From Streptomyces rishiriensis (GTDB lineage: Bacteria; Actinomycetota; Actinomycetes; Streptomycetales; Streptomycetaceae): DNA of 64,000 nt. The position numbers were made by a program, and so were the translations under genes. The first letter of the stretch is position 1. The number at the start of each line of letters is the position of its first letter. The notes beneath the pieces are model-generated. The model saw only the letters and a list, made by a program, of their open reading frames with translations. It made no database searches and had not been told where the DNA came from. This document shows, one piece after another, positions 38,201 to 52,694 of the stretch. The stretch is taken from positions 141,425 to 205,424 of the forward strand of contig NZ_BEWA01000011.1 in assembly GCF_003112535.1 (NCBI RefSeq), in the 5' to 3' direction.

Positions 38201-38521
38201 GAGGAAGGCGCCGAGCGCGGCGACGACCCCGGCGAGATCGTGGTGGACGACCGCCAGCCGGTGCCGCATGGGCACCCTGCCGGTCTGGGTCGTCCAGGCC
38301 ACGTCGGCGACGGCGGGCGCCCGCTCCTGGCGCAGCAGCCGGGCGAGCCGGTCGCGCAGGCCGTGGGCGGCGCGGGCGAGCCGCTCCGGGTCGCCCGCCG
38401 ACACGAGGACGACGCACGGGTCGACCGGCGCCGTCCCGTTGCCGCCGGACGGGGTGTCCGGGGGGACGCGCGTACCGCCGTGGGGTCGGGTGTCGATGTC
38501 GGTGCGCTCCATAGGGTTCAT
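32231..38521 (-). CDS. trans-AT polyketide synthase (PKS-1): linker-ACP-KS-KR-ACP-KS
   Basis: The protein has 2,096 residues. Residues 1 to about 170 are a post-KS linker without a KS, which fits the KS ending the NRPS-PKS at 44874-51953. An ACP (Ser in EYGLTSLQ) follows, then a Ser/Thr-rich linker with three 30-bp repeats. The first KS has VDTMCSSS, EAHGAGT and KSAIGH. The KR has TGGTRGIG, FSSACA and VTDYAAANA. A second ACP has GVESVMLG. The C-terminal KS has VDSACSSS, EAHGTAT and KANVGH and lacks its own downstream domains, so it pairs with the DH-ACP-KR start of PKS-2. No AT is present. I chose the ATG at 38521; one at 38512 is also possible. Confidence 0.93.
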   Translation of the reverse strand: MNPMERTDIDTRPHGGTRVPPDTPSGGNGTAPVDPCVVLVSAGDPERLARAAHGLRDRLARLLRQERAPAVADVAWTTQTGRVPMRHRLAVVHHDLAGVVAALGAFLAGRADPAVHTGRAGRAPAGPPGTAAEAARLWAEGADLTWETYWHTPRARVALPVYPFTAADAPVPRSPSALAVATASDAGADPCVADLETALLDRYAEVSGIPRSELDAHTPFVEYGLTSLQIGELNRLLEEDWGVGARTLFFEHRDMAHVAEDAVRRCGAAPRRTPETGRTETGRTDTGQSESRQSETVRTDPGQSETVRTDPGQSETVRTDPAPLSAAALDPAPPPPPPPVPTPAPAPAPAGGSNGAIAVIGVAGRYPQAPDLETFWANLRSGHDCVTGLPAHRHRPGWPVEDMTGGFLDGVDRFDPLLFGITPRDAALMDPHERLFLETAWAALENAAYPRQRLREQHRSRVGVYAGAMYADYAFFGVEETLRGRSAYSGGALGNIANRVSYVLDLHGPSLAVDTMCSSSLSALHLAVRALRAGDCEIALAGAVNLSLHPNKFVQQRLMSLTSSSRRCRSFGAGGDGFVPAEAVGVLVLKPLARALADGDRVRAVIRGTAVVHAGRTNGYIVPSPVAQSEVVRDALADAGLRPADIDYVEAHGAGTALGDPVEIDGLTRVFGGDDRPPGSLPIGSVKSAIGHAEAAAGIAALTKSLLQLEHGTLAPTLHVDRLNPNIDWDAVPFRAQDTAAPWQRPTGPDGAPRPRRAGISSFGAGGTIAHVVLEEFPAQPRTDTAPAPRLLVLSAHDEERLKDSASRLAAWLRRPEPVALADIAWTLQIGREPLRVRLALLATDAAEAADRLTEFAAGRHTDAAGVLRGRAPHGGRPQGRLLPDGPDPDLAAVARHWVSGGPVDWARLYTGAVPRVTTLPTYPFAGMRCWIREEDDAGGPPASPATGSPRDTPAPRQDGDDTVLLRREWLPTGEATAGNGPAEGVVVCLFGAATRALADALARTAPPGTLVPVLVHDGNCPGDAGEFGDDGQADAVTDDLLARHPVIAGWIDLTDLDRPDPDDPGPWTARLLMIRRLVGARPGARLRGVQAVRGLQDLDGPDPCPSGARMAGFLRCLGAEYRRLDTTVLDTDLPTADPERLAASLWGEWHRPGDRAEVCHRHGLRYEPVLRPTLARHAPLEPDPGRAYVVTGGTRGIGARIAAHLVQRGARAIAVLGARPLPPRDRWDAAGALGAAEAEAVVGVRRLEQLGARVLVHTGPLTDRAALGAFLERVRSELGPLAGVVHCAGGPGDGRPAFVGKDTATVRATFAPKPEGLETLAGLCAGDRLDFFVAFSSACALIPRLAVGVTDYAAANAAMDLLLSHRVRRGAGHFRSVAWPMWTQSGAARGKDNVCAPVGLDTVDDAAGLRILEQAIAMPWGGTVLPAVPLDSSLDTETLLVTRTGEAPAGPVADAPPAQEAPPADSGPGWLVPLVCAVLGTPETDLDITADFTDLGVESVMLGELLEHVEEAVGKRLPPSLLLEHPSVEQLHDHLTSVGLAPHAEPVATTAESATRGPAPRTGPAVPAPTAAPATVSSAGSAGRGTDGRVAVIGMAGRFPGAPDVAAFWRNLLEGRCSVTEVPAGRWDTRAYYRPDHELGRSTGKWGGFLDGLDLFDPEPFQLTDDEATVLDPGIRLFLEATRDCLADAGYRGEELRGRDVGVFVGGRISSYPLRAPLRPDVLQSDQNFLAAQVAHRFDFRGPSLVVDSACSSSLVSVQLACRSVLSGEAELALAGGVEILLDERPYLEFSAARVLSPTGRCRPFDEKADGIVPGEACGAVLLKPLAAALRDGDRVHAVIEAVAVNNDGHTMGTTTPNPAAQTDVVRKALAAAGRRAEEIGLVEAHGTATRIGDPMELKALTDAFAGAEEPYGRCAIGSLKANVGHLLSAAGVAGLVKVALSLEHGVVPPTLFCETPNPRFDFAHSPFRPVTSAEQWTAPPGRRVAGLSSFGLGGTNAHLVASALDPAERPSGVAVREPLPAPAYTRRRLWLERKPDGGPAPEPRPQAEPWSQAEPRPQAEARPAPARAAILDLRFVTRRVTGGSPPSSPAERVP
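37561..37650 (-). repeat. Three 30-bp tandem repeats in an ACP-KS linker
   Basis: Two exact 30-bp copies and a third with one change encode a repeating 10-residue Ser/Glu/Thr/Asp-rich linker (SETVRTDPGQ) between the ACP and the first KS of PKS-1. Confidence 0.9.
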
Positions 38522-38657
38522 GCCGTCTCACTCCACGGGTGTCGACCTCGGCTCGGTCCGTGTCGGTCCGGGCACGCCGCGTGCCCGTGGGGTCCCGTGG
38601 GCGGGACGCCGTCGTCCGTCGCAGACCGTATCGGCGATTGCTTGCTGTGCCACTGGT

Positions 38658-41069
38658 TCATGGGCGCGTTTCGGCCCGGTTCGGGGCCCTCGCGGTCAGC
38701 AGTTCCGCCGCGTTTGTCAGGAGATGTCCGACGACCGCGTCCGGGGTGCGGGCGGTCCACGCGGCCAGCGCGGTGCCGGACGTGACGCGGTTGAAGTGGG
38801 TCAGATCCGGGTCGCACGGCAGCTGGTGGTCCAGGGGCCGTACGGGGTCGCCGCCCGGCGTGCGGCGGGCGGTCTCACGCGCGTACCAGCGGAACACGTC
38901 GGCCGTGCGCAGGCGGCCGTCGGCGCTGGCGGCCGCCGGCAGCGCCGTGGCGGGTCCGCCCAGCAGATGTTCCTCGATGTGCCGGCGCCGGTGCTCGGGG
39001 ACGTCGGCGAAATACCGGTGTGCGCGCAGTAGCCGGTGCAGCAGGCCGGCCCTGGCAGGGAACAGGGTGCCCCGGCGGACGACCCGTGCGGGAACGCCGA
39101 GAGTGGCGTGCCGTTCGGTGGGGGCCCAGGTGACGTCGTCGTCGCCGGCCCCCGCGAGGGTGTGCTTGAGGGCGACGGCGAGCCGGGCGGCCGGTGAGCA
39201 GGCGGTGAGCGAGGTGGAGACGAGGAAGGCGGCGCCGAGCGCGAAGGCCGTGGCGGCCTGTTCGGGCGTGCCGACGACACCGCACAGACCCACGTGCACG
39301 GGCTCGGGCCCGGGGCTTCGGGCGGCGAGCGCGGCGACGGCGGGCAGGAGCTGGTAGGCGTCGGCGCCGTCGTCGTGCCAGCCCCCCGGCGCCTGGACGG
39401 CCAGGTCGGAGGCGACGGGCAGCACGCGGGCGGCGTCGGCCTCCGCGGCCGACAGGCCTTCGGTGCGCACGAGTTCGGCGAGCAGGGCCGCGGAGGGCGG
39501 GCGCAGGAAGGCCGCGGCCTGGTCGAGGCCGGTGACGCGGGCGATGACGTGCCGTACGGCGACGGCAGCGCCGGCCGGACCGCGGCGGGCGCCGGTGAAG
39601 CGGAAGCGGACGAGCGCCGCGTCGGGACCGTGCGGGTGGTGGGCCTCGACGTGTCGCACCCCGTGGGCGAGCAGCGCGGTGACCTGTTCGTGCGCGTCCG
39701 GTCCGGGGCGCAGTCCGATCCCCCACCCCTGTCGTCCCGCGCCGCCGAGGGACAGGCGGTCCGGGTCGCCGAGGGCGGGATCGGCGAAGGCCGCGAGACC
39801 GGCGGCCCGTGCGGCCCGGCAGACCTCGTCGCCCACGGCCCCGTCCCCGGTCCCGGACACGACCCACGCCAGTTCGGCGCCGTACCGCTCCCGGAACCGC
39901 GCCGAGCCGAGCCGCTCCTTGGCCACCGGGACGCGGCGCGGCACAGGGGGCGGCACGCGGCGCGGCACGGGGGGCGGCGCGGAGGGCCGTCCCGTCCCAC
40001 CCGTGGACCCCCGCGTCCGCGGCGCCGCCGCGCTGTCACCGCCCGGCTGCGGACCGGGGGTCGCGTCCGTCTCCGGCCGGGCCCCGGCGTTCTGTCCGGT
40101 TCGCGTCGCCGAGACCGCTCCGGCACCGGCATCCGTGCCCGCTCCGGCACGAGTATCCGCGCTCGTGCCGTCCCTGGCCGCCCCGCCGCCGCCGTCCGGC
40201 GGCCCCTGCGGGCCGGCCGCGCCCGGCGCCAGTTCCGTGCGGGCCGTCGCCCACAGCTTCGTCAGCACGCTTCCCGGGCCCAGCTCGACCAGCTCCGTGA
40301 CCCCGTGGTCGACGAGGTGGGCCAGGCTGTCCCACCAGCGCACCTCCCGGCACATGTGTTCGCGCAGCCGGAGAGCGATCTCGCCGGCGCGGTGGGGGCG
40401 GGCGGTGACGTTGCAGATCACGGGAACGCGGGGCTCGTGGAAGGTGACGGCGTCGAGGACGGTTCCCAGTTCGTCGGCCGCCTCGGCCATGTAGCGGGAG
40501 TGGGCGGCGACGCTGATGTGCAGCAGCACGCACTTGCCCGCCCCTTCCCGGCGCAGTACGGGCGCGAGGGCGCGGACGGACTCCTCGGGGCCCGAGAGGA
40601 CGGTCTGCACGGGCGAGTTGTGGTTGGCGACGTCGATGTCGTCCGCGCCCTCACGGCGCATGACCTCCCGCAGCCGGTCGATGCCGAGTCCCACGACCGC
40701 GAGCATGCCGCCCCCGCTCGCCCGGCTCATGATCTCGGCGCGGGCCACGACGAGTCGCAGTCCGGTCTCGAAGTCGAGGGCGCCGGACGCGTAGAGGGCG
40801 GTGTACTCGCCGAGGCTGTGGCCGATCATGCAGTCGGGCTGCGGCTCGCGGGCGGCGCGGTCGAGGTACGTCAGCGCGCCGACGGTGTAGAGCACGGGCT
40901 GCAGGACGCGGGTGTCGCGCAACGCGGCCTGGTCCGAGCAGAGTTCGGGCACCGAGCGGCCGAGTACGGCCTCCGCCCGCGCGAGCGTCCCGGGGTGGCG
41001 GTCGAAGAGGCCGGCTCCCATGTTCTTGCGCTGGGAGCCCTGGCCGGGAAACGCCCACACGACTCTCAT
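38658..41069 (-). CDS. trans-acyltransferase fused to a degenerate PfaD-like reductase (AT-ER 2)
   Basis: The protein has 803 residues and is a paralogue of the AT-ER at 27203-29593. The AT half is intact: FPGQGSQ, GHSLGEYTAL, Arg in VVARAEIM and a catalytic His in VAAHSRYM. That last motif differs from the malonyl-type GAFHS, so its substrate may differ. The reductase half can be aligned but has lost key blocks. GDSAGHTDGG of AT-ER 1 is PGGWHDDGA here, GACGGLGTPE is GLCGVVGTPE, YGVNLLHD is WGIGLRPG, and the N-terminal loop is not conserved. It is probably a structural remnant rather than a working FMN enzyme. The gene lies between the ECH and PKS-1 genes in one operon. Confidence 0.9.
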   Translation of the reverse strand: MRVVWAFPGQGSQRKNMGAGLFDRHPGTLARAEAVLGRSVPELCSDQAALRDTRVLQPVLYTVGALTYLDRAAREPQPDCMIGHSLGEYTALYASGALDFETGLRLVVARAEIMSRASGGGMLAVVGLGIDRLREVMRREGADDIDVANHNSPVQTVLSGPEESVRALAPVLRREGAGKCVLLHISVAAHSRYMAEAADELGTVLDAVTFHEPRVPVICNVTARPHRAGEIALRLREHMCREVRWWDSLAHLVDHGVTELVELGPGSVLTKLWATARTELAPGAAGPQGPPDGGGGAARDGTSADTRAGAGTDAGAGAVSATRTGQNAGARPETDATPGPQPGGDSAAAPRTRGSTGGTGRPSAPPPVPRRVPPPVPRRVPVAKERLGSARFRERYGAELAWVVSGTGDGAVGDEVCRAARAAGLAAFADPALGDPDRLSLGGAGRQGWGIGLRPGPDAHEQVTALLAHGVRHVEAHHPHGPDAALVRFRFTGARRGPAGAAVAVRHVIARVTGLDQAAAFLRPPSAALLAELVRTEGLSAAEADAARVLPVASDLAVQAPGGWHDDGADAYQLLPAVAALAARSPGPEPVHVGLCGVVGTPEQAATAFALGAAFLVSTSLTACSPAARLAVALKHTLAGAGDDDVTWAPTERHATLGVPARVVRRGTLFPARAGLLHRLLRAHRYFADVPEHRRRHIEEHLLGGPATALPAAASADGRLRTADVFRWYARETARRTPGGDPVRPLDHQLPCDPDLTHFNRVTSGTALAAWTARTPDAVVGHLLTNAAELLTARAPNRAETRP

Positions 41070-41121
41070 CGGCCCTCTTCCCCGTGCGGCGTTCGGCGGG
41101 GGGCGGGCCCGGGCCCGGCGC

Positions 41122-41913
41122 TCACCGCTCCCACGGATAGCGCCCTTCGGCGGCGAACCGTGCCATGCCCTCGCGGACGCCCGGCGCCGCGGCGAGCCGG
41201 GCGAACTCGGTGACCGCGCGCCGCTCGGTCTCGGCGGTGACGGGGTGCAGCGCGGACAGGTACTGCTTGGCCTCTCCGATCATCCGGGCGTCGACCTTGG
41301 TCAGCCGCGACAGCAGTCGGCGCACCAACGGGGCGGCATCCGGGGACAGTTCGTCGGCGAGCCCCCGGTCCACGGCCTCCCGGGCGGTGAGCGGCAGGGT
41401 GGTGAGGGTCATGGAGCCGGCGGTGCGGAAGCCGGTGCGGCGGACCAGGAACGGGAGCACGCTGCACGGCAGCAGGCCCCACAGTGCCTCGGGGAGGCTG
41501 AACACGCCGCGCTCGGTGGTGTGGACGAGATCGCAGGCCGCGGCGAGTCCCACGCCGCCGCCGGTCACCCGCCCGTCCACGCAGGCGAGGGTCAGTCTCG
41601 GCGTCTCGGTCAGCCGGCGCAGCAGTCCGAAGAACGCGGACCCGGCCGCCCCCCGGCCCGGGTCGCCGTCGTGGTCGGACGCCGCGGGAAACTCCGCCGC
41701 CGACTCGGCCATGTCCAGCCCGTTGCAGAACACCTGCCCTGGCGAGTCGAGCACGACCAGCCGGCAGGCGTCGGACTTCTCGGCGCCGTCCAGGGCCTCG
41801 TGCAGGTCCGCGATCAGGGCGGAGTCGACGGTGTTGCCGCGCTCGGGCCGGCTCAGGGTGATGCGCAGGACGGCGGGGTCCTGGCGCCCGACGCGGACGG
41901 TGCCGTGGCTCAT
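41122..41913 (-). CDS. Enoyl-CoA hydratase (crotonase) of an HMG beta-branching cassette
   Basis: This 263-residue crotonase-fold protein has NTVDSALI near residue 26, the oxyanion-hole region GQVFCNGLDM and ACVDGRVTGGGVGLAAACDL. Family knowledge places PksH/LnmF-type hydratases right after HMG-CoA synthase, where they dehydrate the HMG-type adduct on the ACP. It starts 7 bp after the HMGS stop. A second crotonase domain lies in PKS-2 at about 13760-13010 and would be the decarboxylating partner. Confidence 0.9.
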   Translation of the reverse strand: MSHGTVRVGRQDPAVLRITLSRPERGNTVDSALIADLHEALDGAEKSDACRLVVLDSPGQVFCNGLDMAESAAEFPAASDHDGDPGRGAAGSAFFGLLRRLTETPRLTLACVDGRVTGGGVGLAAACDLVHTTERGVFSLPEALWGLLPCSVLPFLVRRTGFRTAGSMTLTTLPLTAREAVDRGLADELSPDAAPLVRRLLSRLTKVDARMIGEAKQYLSALHPVTAETERRAVTEFARLAAAPGVREGMARFAAEGRYPWER

Positions 41914-41920
41914 CGGTCGG

Positions 41921-43153
41921 TCAGCTCCAGGAGTAGAGGCGGTGGAAGTTCTCGATACGGTCGAGCGTCAGCAGCCCGGCGCCGTCGAAGAGGTCGCCGT
42001 ACAGGTCCGCGTAGGGCTTGGTGTCGACGTCCAGGTCCCGCACGCCGAACGCGCGGTCGCCGCCGAGTTCGGTGACGGCGTCGTACTCCTCCATGGTCAG
42101 CGCCCGCCGGGCGTCGAGGGCGGCGCCGATCCGCATCCGGCCGGCGGTGGCCACCGCCTCCTCGCCGAGCACGCCGCTGAAGAACTCCGAACCGCACCCC
42201 GAGCCGTAGGAGAACAGCCCGATGCGGCACGGTGTCTCGGGAGCGCCGTGGTCGAGGAGGGAGCACAGGGCGAGGTAGAGCGAGGCGGAGAAGAGGTTCC
42301 CGACCCGGGAGCCGTAGTGCAGGGTGGGCGCGACCCGGCGGGCGAAGTCCTCGGCCGCCTCGCGCGGTCCGAGGCCCTTGTGGGTGCGCAGCAGCTTGCG
42401 GTGCGCACCCTTGACCATGCCGGCGAACGGGGTGTGCAGGACCAGGTGGGCGAAGCTGTCCACCACGTCGGCGCCGGCCACCCGTTCCCGGTAGGCGGCG
42501 AAGCTGCGTTCCAGGCAGGTCAGGTACGACAGCAGGGAGACGTCGGAGTCGACGAAGTCCAGGTCGGGGCGGGGCCGCAGGGTGTCCATCACCTCGAAGG
42601 TGTGCAGGCCGCTGGCCCCGGGGTCGAGGTCCAGGACGTGCGGTCGGCGGCCGACCAGGAGGGCGACGGCGCCGGCGCCCTCGGAGGGTTCCCAATAGGT
42701 GCCGCGGGCCGCCGCGCTCGGCGCGTCGGCGGCGATCACCAGGGCCTTGGCGGTGTCCACGGGTGAGGCGCCGATGATGCCGGCGGCGGTCTGGAGGGCG
42801 GCCGTGCCGCCGTAGCAGGCGTGTTTGACCTCGAAGGAACGGCAGCGCGGGCTGAGGCCGAGGTGGTGGTGGATGTAGGTGGAGATGGGTTTGCCGAGGT
42901 CGAGGCCCGACTCGGTGCCGACGACGAGGAGTTCGACGGCGTCGCGTTCCCCGGGGGTGAGCCGGTCGACGAGGGGCCTGGCCGCGTTGACCGCGTTGGT
43001 GACCGCGTCCTCACAGGGCAGGTTGACCGACTTCTGACGCATCATCAGGTTGTCGAACCGGGTCATGTCCAGGCCTCGGCCGCGGAAGAGCTCCGCCACG
43101 TCGAAACAGGCGCGTGCCACATAGGCGTTGATCGCCTCGATGCCGACAGCCAT
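41921..43153 (-). CDS. HMG-CoA synthase family protein for polyketide beta-branching
   Basis: The protein has 410 residues and belongs to the PksG/LnmM/MupH type. The active Cys is in EVKHACYGGTAAL, with His in VLHTPFAGM and a further block SYGSGCGSEFFS. It would add an acyl-ACP nucleophile to the beta-keto group of the growing chain. It is the first gene of the HMGS-ECH-AT/ER2-PKS-1-exporter series. Operator-like site 4 lies 74 bp upstream. The ATG at 43153 has GGGAG upstream and the family's N-terminus follows it. No free decarboxylating KS is seen in the window, so the donor may come from elsewhere in the cluster. Confidence 0.93.
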   Translation of the reverse strand: MAVGIEAINAYVARACFDVAELFRGRGLDMTRFDNLMMRQKSVNLPCEDAVTNAVNAARPLVDRLTPGERDAVELLVVGTESGLDLGKPISTYIHHHLGLSPRCRSFEVKHACYGGTAALQTAAGIIGASPVDTAKALVIAADAPSAAARGTYWEPSEGAGAVALLVGRRPHVLDLDPGASGLHTFEVMDTLRPRPDLDFVDSDVSLLSYLTCLERSFAAYRERVAGADVVDSFAHLVLHTPFAGMVKGAHRKLLRTHKGLGPREAAEDFARRVAPTLHYGSRVGNLFSASLYLALCSLLDHGAPETPCRIGLFSYGSGCGSEFFSGVLGEEAVATAGRMRIGAALDARRALTMEEYDAVTELGGDRAFGVRDLDVDTKPYADLYGDLFDGAGLLTLDRIENFHRLYSWS

Positions 43154-43226
43154 GGTCGCTCCCGCGGTCGGGGGCCTGCCACCGGGCCCCGGCTCTCGGT
43201 TGTAACCTTCGCGGGCGTCGCGGCTC

Positions 43227-43242
43227 TGCTCACTTTTGCACG
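43227..43242. promoter_or_regulatory. Operator-like inverted repeat, site 4 (degenerate right arm)
   Basis: The sequence is TGCTCA-CTTT-TGCACG. The left arm is a full match, and the right arm departs from TGnGCA. It lies between the divergent HMGS (start 43153) and PPTase (start 43325) genes. Confidence 0.5.
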
Positions 43243-43324
43243 GCAGGGCACTTCGGTGCGCCGCAGGCTCGGTACATCGCCACCGCACGTCCGACGGCCG
43301 TGGGCCGGAACCGGGGAGGCCGCC

Positions 43325-44065
43325 GTGCCCGAGGAGACCCCGCCGCCCCCTCGTGTCGCCCTGCACCATGCGGTCACCGGCGTCCCCTTCGCCCACGTGT
43401 GGGCCGCCGCCCCGGACGCCTACGGCGACCACGCCCTGCTGTCGGAGGAGGAACGGCGGCGCTCCGGCGCCTTCCGCAGGGAGGGGGACCGTCGTCTGTA
43501 CGTCGCGGCCCGCACCCTGCTGCGGACCGCGCTCAGCCGCTGCGTTCCCGAAGTCCCGCCCGTCGGCTGGCGTTTCACGACGGGTCCGCACGGGCGTCCC
43601 GAGACCGCGGGGCCGCCCACCGTGCCGCCGCTGCGTTTCAGCGTCGCCCACGCTCCGGGCCTGGCCGTGTGTCTCGTCTGTCCCGAGCTGGACTGCGGCG
43701 TCGACGTCGAGACGGCCGACCGCTCGGTGGACCCGGTGCGCGTGGCGCGCACGATGTTCCATCCCCGGGAGAGCGCGCGGGTGCTCGCGGCTCCGCCCGC
43801 CGAGCGGAGCGCCGTGTTCCTGCGGCACTGGACGCTGAAGGAGGCGTACGGCAAGGCGCGGGGCCTGGGCTTCCTGCTGCCCCCGGACTCCTACGCCGTG
43901 ACCCCGGACGCGGCGGGCGCGCCCCGCCTGGCCGCAGCCGACGACGACGGCCTGCTGTGGCAGTTCGCCCAGTGGCCCCGGGGCGACCGGCACGTCGTCG
44001 CGGTGGCGCTGCGGCGGGGCCACGGGCCGGACGTGACGGTGGTCCGGCACCCCGGCCCGCCGTGA
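43325..44065 (+). CDS. Sfp-type 4'-phosphopantetheinyl transferase
   Basis: This 246-residue enzyme would convert apo ACP/PCP domains to the holo form using CoA. The Sfp-type motifs are present: FSVAHAPG, CGVDVETAD (Mg-binding acidic residues) and HWTLKEAYGKARGLG. The GTG at 43325 was chosen because GGGGAGG lies 6 bases upstream and the length then fits the family; the frame is open further upstream but crosses the operator. The gene ends 6 bp from the convergent thioesterase. It is divergent from the HMGS operon and probably co-regulated with it. Confidence 0.93.
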   Translation: MPEETPPPPRVALHHAVTGVPFAHVWAAAPDAYGDHALLSEEERRRSGAFRREGDRRLYVAARTLLRTALSRCVPEVPPVGWRFTTGPHGRPETAGPPTVPPLRFSVAHAPGLAVCLVCPELDCGVDVETADRSVDPVRVARTMFHPRESARVLAAPPAERSAVFLRHWTLKEAYGKARGLGFLLPPDSYAVTPDAAGAPRLAAADDDGLLWQFAQWPRGDRHVVAVALRRGHGPDVTVVRHPGPP

Positions 44066-44071
44066 CGTGCG

Positions 44072-44830
44072 TCAGGACACCGTCTGCCGGATGTCCTCGC
44101 GCAGATCCTGCCGCAGGTCCGAGCACAGCGGCTCGGGCAGCCCGGCCAGGTAGAAGTGGCCGCCCTCGTAGACCCGCATCCGGAACGGGCCGTCGCTCAT
44201 GGTCTCCCACAGCCGCAGTTCCAGCGGGGTGACCTCCGGGTCGTGGTCGCCGGTGAAACCGGACAGCGGGCAGCGCAGCCGGGGGCCGGGCAGCGGCCGG
44301 TAGCTCTCGTTGAGGTGGAAGTCGGCACGCAGCGCGGGCAGGAACATCCGCATCAGGTCGCGCTGGCTCATCACCTCCTGGGGGGTGCCGCCCAGCTCGG
44401 CGACGACCCGCAGGAAGTCGTCGTCGGCGAGTCCCGCGAACGGGGGACGGCGGGCCGCCAGATGCGGGGCGCGCCGTCCGGACACCAGCAGCCGGCGGGG
44501 GGCGCGCGCCGGATCGTCCTGGAAGCGGCGGGCGACCTCGTAGGCGATGGCCGCCCCGGTGCTGTGGCCGAACAGGGCATACGGCCGGTCCAGGTGGGGA
44601 GCGAGGCCCGCGCAGAGCGGGTCGATGAGATCCTCCATGCTCCGGTGGGCCGGTTCGGCGACGCGGGTCTCGCGGCCCGGCAGGATCACCGGGCACACCT
44701 CGATCTCCGGCAGCAGTTTCTCCCGCCACGGCCGGTAGAAGCCGCCGCCGCCACCGGCGTGGGCGAAGCAGAACAGGCGCAGCGGTGCGTCCTGGGTGGC
44801 GTCGCCGCTCTTCAGCCAGGTACCGGTCAC
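44072..44830 (-). CDS. Type II (editing) thioesterase
   Basis: This 252-residue alpha/beta hydrolase of the GrsT/RifR family has the nucleophile elbow LFGHSTGAAIAYE, FAHAGGGGGFYRPW at the start, the acid in FTGDHDPEV and the His in YEGGHFYL. Such enzymes remove misprimed or stalled acyl groups from carrier domains. It lies 43 bp after the NRPS-PKS gene in the same direction. Confidence 0.93.
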   Translation of the reverse strand: MTGTWLKSGDATQDAPLRLFCFAHAGGGGGFYRPWREKLLPEIEVCPVILPGRETRVAEPAHRSMEDLIDPLCAGLAPHLDRPYALFGHSTGAAIAYEVARRFQDDPARAPRRLLVSGRRAPHLAARRPPFAGLADDDFLRVVAELGGTPQEVMSQRDLMRMFLPALRADFHLNESYRPLPGPRLRCPLSGFTGDHDPEVTPLELRLWETMSDGPFRMRVYEGGHFYLAGLPEPLCSDLRQDLREDIRQTVS

Positions 44831-44873
44831 CGCTGTCCTTCCGTTCGGTGGGAGCCGGGGCGGGCGGCCCCGG

Positions 44874-51953
<7,080 letters not shown>

Positions 51954-51994
51954 CGATCCCCCTCGTCTCGGTGTTCGGTCTCAGCGGTGCCGGT

Positions 51995-52432
51995 TCACCA
52001 CTGCCAGCGGCCCAGCACCGGATACGGCGGCTGGAGCATGGGGTGGCTGTCGTCGTGCGAGGCCTTGGTGGTGAATCCGGCCGCCTTCTCGACGTTGCTG
52101 GTGAACGCCTTGCGGAAGCGGTCGTCGTCGGGCAGCCCGACCTCGTCGGCCGCCCGGAGCATCAGGGTGACGAACCGGTCGCTCTGCTCCGGCGTGATCC
52201 GCATGCCGACGTGGGCCCTCAACAGCGCGATGAATCCGCCGAGTTCGTCGGTGTAGCGGGCGGGCCCGCCGAGCATCTCGGCGAGGAAGGCGGTGAGGTG
52301 GTCGGCGTGGTACGGCGATCCGGCACGGAACAGGTCGCCCAGCAGCGGGTCCTCCAGCACCATGTGGTGGAAGTGCTCCGCCAGCCGCCGCAGTTGCTCT
52401 TCACCGCCGACGTGCTCGTACATCGTCGTCAT
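51995..52432 (-). CDS. Truncated hemoglobin (group II-like)
   Basis: This 145-residue globin of the 2/2 family has YEHVGGEEQLRRLAEHFH at the start, MLGGPARYTDE and the F-helix region with the proximal His in LRAHVGMRITPEQ. These proteins bind heme and handle O2, NO or redox chemistry. The ATG at 52432 has GAAGGG upstream. The gene lies 41 bp ahead of the NRPS-PKS gene in the same direction, so it heads that operon, and operator-like site 5 lies 65 bp upstream of it. A globin as first gene of an NRPS operon is uncommon. Oxygen supply to an oxidase or protection from redox stress is a guess. Confidence 0.9.
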   Translation of the reverse strand: MTTMYEHVGGEEQLRRLAEHFHHMVLEDPLLGDLFRAGSPYHADHLTAFLAEMLGGPARYTDELGGFIALLRAHVGMRITPEQSDRFVTLMLRAADEVGLPDDDRFRKAFTSNVEKAAGFTTKASHDDSHPMLQPPYPVLGRWQW

Positions 52433-52496
52433 GCGTCCGCCCTTCCGTGTGCCGCTCCGCCAGCGGGGACGGTACGCGGGAGCGCCGGAGACCGGC

Positions 52497-52512
52497 TGCT
52501 CAACTTTGTGCA
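52497..52512. promoter_or_regulatory. Operator-like inverted repeat, site 5
   Basis: The sequence is TGCTCA-ACTT-TGTGCA, a full match to TGCnCA-N4-TGnGCA. It lies 65 bp upstream of the globin-NRPS-TE operon and 183 bp from the divergent gene at 52695. Confidence 0.68.
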
Positions 52513-52694
52513 CGCCGGGTGCGGCCCGACACGGCAGCCGGGCGCGGCAGCCCGACACCGACCCAGCGGCCGGGCACGACGGCCGGCAGCGGCAGCGCGG
52601 GCGGCTCGCCGTCCCGGAGCCATCGCCGCGGGGAGCGGATCGGGTGCCGCCCCCGCGCGTGCGGTTGTTGACCCGGTACCGAGGCTGGGATTTC

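Noticed and set aside
35667..38531. 954-codon minus-strand frame overlapping the PKS-1 N-terminus
   Set aside because: Arg/Pro-rich shifted frame; PKS-1 in the other frame has intact KS and ACP motifs over the same bases.
38522..38657. A sixth operator-like site ahead of PKS-1
   Set aside because: The gap has no TGCnCA-N4-TGnGCA match; PKS-1 is better explained as part of the HMGS-headed operon.
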